From Merluccius polli (lineage: Eukaryota; Chordata; Actinopteri; Gadiformes; Merlucciidae), in assembly GCA_030340625.1 (NCBI GenBank), contig JAOPHQ010004264.1:434501-498500 (forward strand): 64,000 bases of DNA, written 5' to 3'. Positions within the stretch are counted from its first letter, which is position 1. Each line of letters opens with the position of its first letter. The position numbers and the translations under genes are program-made. The notes under the pieces are model-generated. The model made no database searches. It saw nothing but the letters and a program-made list of their open reading frames with translations, and had not been told where the DNA came from. This document shows positions 45,466 to 64,000 of the stretch, piece by piece.

Positions 45466-48186
45466 CGATCGAGACCTCACCTCATAGAAAAGTCCTTCTG
45501 GGAACTGTTGAAAACACTGGGCACAGACAAAACACTGCTCATGGTAAAGTTCCCCGTTGCTGTTCACTATCTTCTCGGCTGGAGCGAAGCTGCCCTTGCA
45601 GCGCTCACACATGGCATTGGCCAGGGCATTGGCCATGTTACTGGAAGGAAGAAATGAGAAAAGAACAGAAGAGGGAGGAGATAGGAAAAAATGAGAAGAG
45701 GAGAGGAGAAGAGAGGAGAGGGGAAGAGAGGTGAAGAGAGGAGAGGGGAAGAGAGGAGAGGGGAAGAGAGAAGAGGAGAAGAGAGGAGAGGGGAAGAGAG
45801 GGGAAGAGAGGAGAAGAGAGGAGAGGGGAAGAGAGGAGAAGAGAGGAGAGGGGAAGAGAGGGTAAGAGAGGAGAGGAGAAGAGAGGAGAGGGGAAGAGAG
45901 GAGAAGAGAGGAGAGGGGAAGAGAGGTGAAGAGAAGAGAGGTGAAGAGAAGAGAGGAGAGGGGAAGAGAGGAGAGGGGAAGAGAGGTGAAGAGAAGAGAG
46001 GAGAGGGGAAGAGAGGAGAGGGGAAGAGAGGAGAAGAGAGGAGAGGGGAAGAGAGGGGAAGAGAGGAGAGGAGAAGAGAGGAGAGGGGAAGAGAGGAGAA
46101 GAGAGTAGAGGGGAAGAGAGGAGAGGGGAAGAGAGGTGAAGAGAAGAGAGGAGAGGGGAAGAGAGGAGAGGGGAAGAGAGGTGAAGAGAAGAGAGGAGAG
46201 GGGAAGAGAGGAGAGGGGAAGAGAGGTGAAGAGAAGAGAGGAGAGGGGAAGAGAGGTGAGCAGAGGACAGGAGGAGATAAAGTAGAGAAGAGAAGAGTAG
46301 TAAGAAACAGAACAAAAGTCATGTGATGAGAAATTTTGCTTTCATTCTACCATCCTGGCACAACAAATGTTATTGCTTCCTTGCTTTGTAATCACACAAT
46401 GGGTGAATGATTGGCTAAGGGAGTTGTTTTTATACAAAATCTTGGTCTTCATGAACATGACACACTCATATTGAGGTCAGACATGGTGGGAGCCTGATAT
46501 CATTTGGACCTTGAACACAGCACTGTCTCGCCGGGTCTTTGTGTACAGATCTTCCCCGGGGTGCTAGATCCCCACCACTAAAGCTTGAGCCTGTACACAG
46601 AGTCTGCTCTGGTCTATCCTCTAATGCACATTCCTAATGGCCTATTTCACCTTGCATACCGTCCGTCTTGGCACTAAAATAGACCTCACTGTGCCTCGCA
46701 TGGCCTAGACCATGAAGCAGCTGAGTGGCTGCCATTGGCTATTCCTGCACATACACAGCAACTGAGAACTTAGACGGGTCAAACCTACAGCGGCCTGACT
46801 GGAACAAATAAACCCAGGGAACACAAACATACAAAAAACATTTCTGATCTTCTTCACCATATTTTCTGTATATTTTCTGTACATGCATACCTTATCCAGC
46901 ATTATATAGCCAGCGTTAAATAAGGAAGCAAGCTGATAAAGCCAATAGTTGAGGATTATTTTCAGCAAATACATTTGTGAAGTTTGCAAATACACCTTTG
47001 AAAATATACCACTCCAAAAAACTGCATGAACAGCAAGGTCATAGTAGTGTCATTATTTTGGCCTCTAGTATCCATGAAAATGCTTTTAATTTAACCTTTA
47101 TTTATTCAGGAAGCCTCTCAATGAGGTGTGAATGGTTTTGCTTTTTTGCAAGAGAGAGCTCATAGCAGCACAATCTCAAACACATGACATATACAGACAA
47201 ATGACATGAACATATACAATGACAGCAAAATGTCCACAAAAAACAAAAATGTGTTCACAACGTTAGTCACTTCATAAAACCACATTCAAAATCATATTTT
47301 TAAAGAGTCACTACTTTAGGCATGTATTTTTTTTTCGAATTAACCAATAAGTGATTCTCTCATACACGCTAACATACACACATGGAACGTGAATCAATTG
47401 TGTTTTTTTAGCATTTATGCATTTTTCACACACGCTCGCACGCACGCACACTCTTAGCGTAGGCATAGGAACGCCGTCTCTGGACGTGTCCTCTCATCGG
47501 ATCACTTACAAGCGGGCGTAAAAGTCACAGAACTCTTTGTAGACTTTAACGTCACTCTTCCGTCTCTGGGACTTGGAAACGGGCACCTCTGCTTCTCCGC
47601 CGTCCCCAAAGCGGATGCCTCCCGGGTCCTCGTCCACCCCCCGACGAGGGGGGTCCGGACACTCCTCGTCTTCGGGAATCAGGGGAGGCAGGGTATGCCC
47701 ATTCATCTTGAATATTGTAATCCACCGGAGCCGATGGAGAACAGCGCTGACCCCACTGAGAATCTAACAATTCAGCCGGTCGGTTAAATCCGTTTTTGTC
47801 TGACCTTTTGGTCCTGCCCAACAACCAACATAAGCTTTATCTGGGGAATAGGGGGGAGTTGTTGTCAAATCCACCACAATAGGGTAGTAGTAGTAGTAGT
47901 AGTAGGGTAGGGTAGCTATAGCGTTCCAGTTTGTTGCTCTTTCCCTCTTTCAGACACCCACCCTTTCCTCTAGCATGCATGCATCCCAACTCTGCCGTAT
48001 CCCCTCACTCTCTCTGTTTTAGTCTTTACCCACCCCTCTCTCACACTCAAACACACCCCCTCTCCCTGATCTCCTCACTACCCCCCCCCCCCCCGCACTC
48101 TCCCTCACTCGACCATCCCTCGTGTCACACTCACCAGCTATTCTTGGGTAGGTTACTCATCCCTGACGCCAGAGTGCCCTGTGCCA

Positions 48187-48234
<48 letters not shown>

Positions 48235-48729
48235 GGGGGGTCAATTGGTCAAAAGTCCAAGACCACACCAAGACCAACATGGCCTATTATGAGTGATAGG
48301 CAATCATTTTGTGATTTGATTGTTTGCAGCCTCACCTGTAAGTTGCCTTAGATAAAATCGGCTGCCAAAACAAAGAAATGTAAATGATACTACATAATTT
48401 AGAAATGTTGATATGGAAATGTTGTGCTTATGAATAGAGAGCCATACCAGCAGTGTTTCATGGGGATTACAGTAAGTGACATCTTGTGTTTCTCTTAATG
48501 TTCGTGCTGCTTTATTTCAAAGCGCTGAGGTAATAAAACAAACCGGTTGAGTCATGCAACTGAAGATTAGGAATGATTCTAGAAATGTGAAGCAACAAGT
48601 CAAATGCTTTTTCATTCTAGGCAAGGCAGTTAGCTAGCTATTGTGTTAAAGCTGTGACATGTTGACTTTGAAAATACTGTGGAGGTGAGCAATGTGAGAG
48701 ACTGAAGATTAGTATTTATTAAAGTCTCT

Positions 48730-48775
<46 letters not shown>

Positions 48776-51092
48776 TACTTCCTGTGGCATTTGAGGCCTC
48801 TGCATGGCCATTCTACAAATAGACGGCAGTGTAGTCTCAACTCCAAACTACCAAACTAGGTGCTGTCAGCTGCTGTTTTTGTGTGCTGTACTGAGCTGCA
48901 TTGTGTGAGGAACTCAGCAAAAAAGCATTTCACACACATTCAAACACGCTCTTCAAGCCTGAAACATCTACAAGTCAATTACAAGCAACACAAAACAGAA
49001 AATAAGGAAGCAAATCGATAAAGCCAAAAGTAGAGGATTATTTTTAGGAAATACATTTGTGAAGTTTGCAAGTACACATTTGCAAATATACCACTCCAAA
49101 AAACTGCATGAACAGCAAGGTCATAGTAGTGTCATTATTATGGCCTCTAGTATCCATGAAAATGCTATTTATTTAACCTTTATTTATTCAGGAAGCCTTA
49201 TTGAGGTTATGCTTTTTTGCAAGAGAGAGCTCATAGCAGCACAATCTCAAACATGACATATACAGACAAATGACATGTGAAACAACATATGAAATAGGCA
49301 TATGTTCATGTAATATGTCTGTATATGTCATGTGCTTGTTTTGATGTTAGCTTTTAAAGGAAACATTTTTATATTCCAATGCTATTTCTTGGTATGTTTT
49401 GATGTTGTGATTTTGGAAGTATGCATTGTTCCTTATCTACATACCAACAGCAGCTGTGATCACAGACAAGGTGCTTATCAGATAACCTAAGCAAAAAAAA
49501 AATCAAATCACAAATCCAGAGGAAGTTTAGTTGAGTGACATGGGGCAAGGGCGGGACAAAACCGGAAACGCACAAGGCACGCCTTCAGATAATAGTATGT
49601 TGAAAGCAGGGGCGAGAGTAGAAAAGGGAGTCTTGGTCCGTGGAAAATATAAATAGAGACAAATCCCGAAACACATACACTGAGAAAGTGTATGTGTGAT
49701 AGAAATGTCGATTGTAATGTAAGTGTAACTAGTTACATGGCGATTACTGGCCCTGCGGCCCAACATTGCATGCAGATGTACCAATAGTTATTTTAGTTAA
49801 TTAGTTTGCAATGTAGTGCAGTGTCAGTTAACATGGGGAAAGGAGAGTCACTGTTATGGTCCTAAATTCTGTCCACTAAAAATGATTGACTGAAACCAGA
49901 GTAGAGCACTGCATTCCTATAGCTAACTGCAGACCAACAAGTGTGTAAAACGCTATAGTTTTGAATGACCAAATGTTGAGTAGGCCTACCACAATATTGT
50001 TTTTAGAAATGTTATCAGCGTATAAGGCTTTGGGTTTGAGACACCAGATATAAATGCTAACTGTGTGTACTTTTTGATTTGTGGGTCTGAAGAAGCAAAG
50101 TAAAGTTGGGTGTAATGCACAGCAGGTAAGCCTGCATTAGAGGGAAAGAGCTAAGCCTCGTTATTGAGCTATTCATATTCTAGGCTAAACTGTATTTACC
50201 AATAAAATAAGAATCATTTTAAGAATGTCATTAAATTAGTTGCAGATTTCTTGGAGAGAAGTCATATCCCTACCATTTAGTTCATTTAAAAATAGATATG
50301 TATACATAGGCTATATAAAGCATTATTTTTCAATGGTCTCATTCAGGTTATGATTAAAAGAAATGTTTTATGTTTAACAAAAAGCCACGTCTTTTGAAGT
50401 ATACTGCCTGCTTTATTACTTGTGTTGCTTGATATACTACTATGCAATTTTTATTTCATGTAATTTCTATTCCATTTCTATTTCTTTAAAGCAAACTCCA
50501 ATGTATTCTCAGTCAGTGACAATGACAACCAAAGGCATAACTTGCACCAAACAAACCCCCTTTCATACATCCACACTGGGTCAACAGTAACTATAGCAAC
50601 ATAAGGGCTGCTTGAGCCCAAAACAAGTTTTCTCCAGACCAATGCTGACCGAGCACACACACACATGCACACACGCATGCACACACACACACACACTTTC
50701 CATTCAACATGTACAAGATTCTTCATTTGTGTAATTGTTGTAAAAAAAAGTGTAAATTAAAACATTGTGCCATTAGTGCCTCTCAGAGAAAGATGTTTTC
50801 TGAGCACGTGTCTATCTTTGTTTTATGACTCGGGAGGCTGCCCCTTCTGCATTCCTCACATTGCAACATCCGTGAAATCACTGACAGGAGAAATCACTGA
50901 AATCACTGACATGCACGCACACGCACACACACACACACATGCTATTCCATTAACTTAATTGAAATCCATACTCTTTCAGAGGTGATCTTACCTATGGCTG
51001 TGTAGAGACAGACTGCCATCGCTGTCCGGCCTCTCCTGTCTGCGTCTGTACAGATGCGAGTTAGACAGTTCCTTCAACTTAAGAGTGTTCAT
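41623..51092 (-). CDS. lims1: LIM and senescent cell antigen-like-containing domain protein 1 (PINCH1)
   Basis: PINCH1 is the five-LIM adaptor that joins ILK and parvin at integrin adhesions. Common exons are 45481-45640, 45099-45165, 44819-44939, 44569-44718, 44123-44273, 43238-43330, 43008-43056 and 42790-42865, all in consistent phase. They encode LIM1 (MANALANAMCERCKGSFAPA, EKIVNSNGELYHEQCFVCAQ) through LIM5. From the internal ATG at 45636 to the distal last exon the product is 325 residues, exactly the classic PINCH1 length. Alternative first exons 50992-51092 and 47510-47706 (and possibly 48135-48160) all end in phase 2 and splice to the exon starting TAAC-ATG. Two last exons, 42428-42572 and 41623-41737, are mutually exclusive. 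The gcc2-lims1-ranbp2 order matches the vertebrate block. Confidence 0.96.
42428..42572 (-). CDS. lims1: lims1 proximal alternative last exon
   Basis: Begins in the same phase after GGCAG and reads DKFVEVDLKPVCKRCYDRMP, EDMRYRLSRNEHNSKEKKKK, LFIPICL, stop. It completes the same LIM5 zinc site but gives a different Lys-rich tail. It is evidently a duplicate of the distal exon. Use of either exon excludes the other because both end in a stop. Confidence 0.85.
45374..45466. repeat. (GACA)n/(GATA)n microsatellite next to a lims1 donor
   Basis: Tetranucleotide GACA units followed by GATA units start about 15 bases into the intron after the first common lims1 exon. Confidence 0.93.
45688..46262. 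repeat. Polypurine minisatellite (GAGAGGGGAAGAGAG family)
   Basis: About 575 bases of nearly uninterrupted A/G on the plus strand, in units of about 15 bases (GAGGAGAGGGGAAGA with GGTGAAGAGAA variants). It begins about 50 bases upstream of the first common lims1 exon, on the intron side of its acceptor. Long open frames on both strands here are artefacts. Confidence 0.95.
46921..47215. repeat. Interspersed repeat, copy 1
   Basis: About 290 bases shared with 49003-49275 in direct orientation, mostly identical by eye (AAATACATTTGTGAAGTTTG ... AACCTTTATTTATTCAGGAA). The AACCTTTATTTATTCAGGAAG core is common in fish repeats. It lies between lims1 exon b and the common exons. Confidence 0.8.
47510..47706 (-). 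CDS. lims1: lims1 alternative first exon b
   Basis: Starts at the ATG at 47706 (MNGHTLPPLIPEDEECPDPP) and ends VSKSQRRKSDVKVYKEFCDF, YARL/F at a gtaagt donor, phase 2. Spliced to the common exon it reads FYARFNMANAL. The SDVKVYKEFCDFYA segment matches a known longer vertebrate LIMS1 N-terminus. An upstream ATG at 47824 in another frame overlaps this start and may act as a uORF. Confidence 0.88.
48135..48160 (-). CDS. lims1: lims1 candidate minimal alternative first exon
   Basis: A 26-base frame, ATG to a gtgagt donor, would encode MSNLPKNS and splice in phase 2 to give MSNLPKNSCNMANAL. It has a G at -3 and lies in a CT-rich region. Short alternative PINCH N-termini are known, but this one is only a prediction. 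Confidence 0.4.
48189..50990 (-). other. lims1: lims1 intron between first exons a and b/c
   Basis: It contains a (CA)n at 48189-48228, a (GT)n at 48735-48774 and the second copy of the interspersed repeat at 49003-49275. No protein-like frame was seen apart from the alternative first exons described separately. Confidence 0.6.
49003..49275. repeat. Interspersed repeat, copy 2
   Basis: Second direct copy of the 46921-47215 repeat, about 2.1 kb away, with small deletions. Together the copies bracket lims1 first exons b and c. Confidence 0.8.
50992..51092 (-). CDS. lims1: lims1 alternative first exon a (most upstream)
   Basis: Reads MNTLKLKELSNSHLYRRRQE, RPDSDGSLSLHSH and ends at a gtaag donor in phase 2. 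The LKELSNSHLYRRRQERPDS segment matches a known long LIMS1 isoform N-terminus. With the distal last exon it predicts 360 residues. Confidence 0.88.
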
Positions 51093-52164
51093 CTCTCCCT
51101 ACTTTCGCCGACACACCCTTTCCTCCCGTCTCCCGCTTCCTTTCTTTTATTCTCTTGGTAAGAATACTTCTGTCACTGTCGGTGATCGAATGTGGGCCGC
51201 GTAGAGAAACACTTGAAGGGGAAGACAAGTCTCTTGACCGACAGAGCAGGAGACGGTTCTCCACACGTTCTCTCTTACAATGGCAGCCAGTGTTCTAGTA
51301 CCTCTCATATGCTATCTCTACCTCACATACTCCAGCACACCTCCAGGGCACAAAGCTAGAGGTCAGACACACACACACACTGAGGTGTGGCTCCCAGTCA
51401 GCATACCTCAGAGCTCTGCTCCTCCCCTGCCCTCAGGACAGGTAATGGGGTTTGTCCAATACAGAAACAGAGGGGGAAATGATCAAAATATTTCTGTTGA
51501 ATAAGGCTTCAGTGAGATGGTAAAGCGGCTTTGAATTTCAGCATGTTGCCCATGACCAGCAACAAGAACAAATGATTCTAAAAAGGCATTTTTCTTTTGA
51601 GTATTCATAGAAACATAAATGTGGTTCACTTTCAACAAGGGTTAGCCTGTTAATGTATGTTCCTCAAACCCAAAGAGGACCCCTCTGCACAAGGATCTTA
51701 ATATTAACTATTTTTCTATTAATTTTTACTGTTACCAAATCTCCACCAAGTCATTTAGAATATGTAGCAAATTTCCAATGGCTGAATAGACATTCCTGCT
51801 ACAATCGCTCAAGTTTGAAAAAGATCTATACTTACTAACCTGTTTATTAGCTGTACTATTTTCCTATATTTAATAGATATATTTACAAATACATAACTCT
51901 ACGTAAGATTTTAGTATTTTTATATCCCCATTGATTGTAACGCGTATTGTGTACTGTATTGTTCTATTATTTATCATTATTATTTAGTGTATCTTGAATT
52001 CTTGTTTCCTTTGTAGGCTTATCGATAAATCTTTCACACAAAAAAAAGAATAGTTGTAAGAAAGGAATCTATTTGGTGACTCCTAGTGGGGGTTCGGTGG
52101 GGAAGCAGAAACAAATACGAAAAACTATAGCCACCATAAATTATGGAGAAATTAAGAAAAGATG

Positions 52165-52207
<43 letters not shown>

Positions 52208-52360
52208 TAAAACAATGACACGGTTTACTTAATAAAAAAAAGTGTGTAATAATGACCATGTGAAATATATTTATTATATGTTCAAATCCATGAATCTTCC
52301 AAAATCTTTCAACGTTAACTTGACAATATTGGACCCACAACCCAAAATATACAATATAAT
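51093..52360. other. lims1-gcc2 intergenic region
   Basis: The first 250 bases upstream of lims1 exon a are the likely promoter. No TATA box was identified. An (AT)n tract is at 52166-52202. A gene-strand AATAAA (plus TTTATT near 52362) is a plausible gcc2 poly(A) signal, about 450 bases after the gcc2 stop. No credible gene was found. Confidence 0.5.
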
Positions 52361-52814
52361 TTTTATTACCCTAATGCCACAAATATAAAACACTTAAATA
52401 AAAATACAGTTCACATAACAGAATGCCTCATAAAGCATGCCCATCACTTAAACCTTTGGTTTAACATTCATTAGACATCTTTACCAAACTAAATAATATT
52501 ATGGGTCATGTGATGTAATTGGTCGGGCTCACATACAGGTTTATAATATTATTGATTCCTTCACATACTGCTTCAGCAGCACAACCTAAAAGCCACAACC
52601 TGGCTTTGGAATGAGTTGCCAGTTAAAGTAAATGCCCAAATATGGAAAAAGTAAATTTAATTAATTCCTTTTGCAATGCCTTCATTTCACCCAAAGATGC
52701 TAGACCTTGGCTATAACTTCTATAAGAAAAATAGTTTTCCATGCATGTACCACCAACTGGACATTAACATCTGTACGTTTTGCAGAATCTCTGCAATTAA
52801 AGTGAGGAAAATAT

Positions 52815-64000
<11,186 letters not shown>

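Noticed and set aside
45567..46326. Long open frames on both strands (Ser/Leu/Pro-rich and Glu/Arg/Gly-rich) of 200-250 codons
   Set aside because: They are translations of the GAGAGGGGAAGAGAG minisatellite; all frames stay open because the repeat lacks stop codons.
47552..47824. 90-codon minus-strand frame starting MLGRTKRSDK
   Set aside because: It overlaps lims1 exon b in another frame; only the exon b frame splices in phase to a conserved sequence. The upstream ATG may still act as a uORF.

Overview
This window is vertebrate nuclear DNA and almost certainly from a teleost fish. Coding exons are small, have GT-AG (and two GC-AG) borders and are spread among introns. Their products are clearly vertebrate proteins, and the introns hold long CA/GT microsatellites, tRNA-derived SINE remnants, hAT and PIF/Harbinger DNA transposons and two nearly identical 5'-truncated RTE-type (Rex3-like) LINE pieces. 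Nothing bacterial, plasmid-like or viral was seen.

Layout, left to right. 1-2.3 kb: last intron and terminal exon of gtf2f2 (TFIIF beta, + strand). 3.0-5.1 kb: a complete but divergent tpt1/TCTP-family gene (- strand) facing gtf2f2 tail to tail. 5.7-40.3 kb: a complete ranbp2 (Nup358, - strand). I could join 30 coding exons in consistent phase into an open frame of about 3,406 codons: N-terminal TPR/alpha-helical region, one 5.3-kb exon with three Ran-binding domains and nine RanBP2-type zinc fingers, the SUMO E3 IR1-M-IR2 region, a fourth Ran-binding domain and a C-terminal cyclophilin domain. 40.6-51.1 kb: lims1 (PINCH, five LIM domains, - strand), with at least two alternative first exons, probably a third, and two mutually exclusive last exons. 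52.3-62.1 kb and past the right edge: the 3' half of gcc2 (GCC185 golgin, - strand), ending in a GRIP domain. A complete intronless tmem223 (+ strand) lies inside a gcc2 intron.

The order gcc2-lims1-ranbp2 matches the conserved vertebrate block known from human chromosome 2q. gtf2f2-tpt1 matches a block on human 13q, so the 5-6 kb interval is a junction between two ancestral blocks. Functionally the genes cover transcription initiation (gtf2f2), growth control (tpt1), nuclear transport and SUMOylation (ranbp2), integrin adhesion (lims1), Golgi tethering (gcc2) and mitochondrial cytochrome oxidase assembly (tmem223). They form no operon-like pathway.

The most unusual part is ranbp2 intron 17 (22.6-32.9 kb). 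About 9.3 of its 10.3 kb is a nest of transposons. An outer Harbinger-type element (23282-32585, CAG target duplication) holds a broken transposase and a broken Myb-like gene. Inside it is a second Harbinger-like element (23419-30636, CTG duplication) loaded with duplicated minisatellites and a LINE fragment. A hAT element (30892-31543) splits the transposase reading frame with a perfect 8-bp duplication. All calls come from reading the sequence and from memory of protein families; no alignment or search was run.
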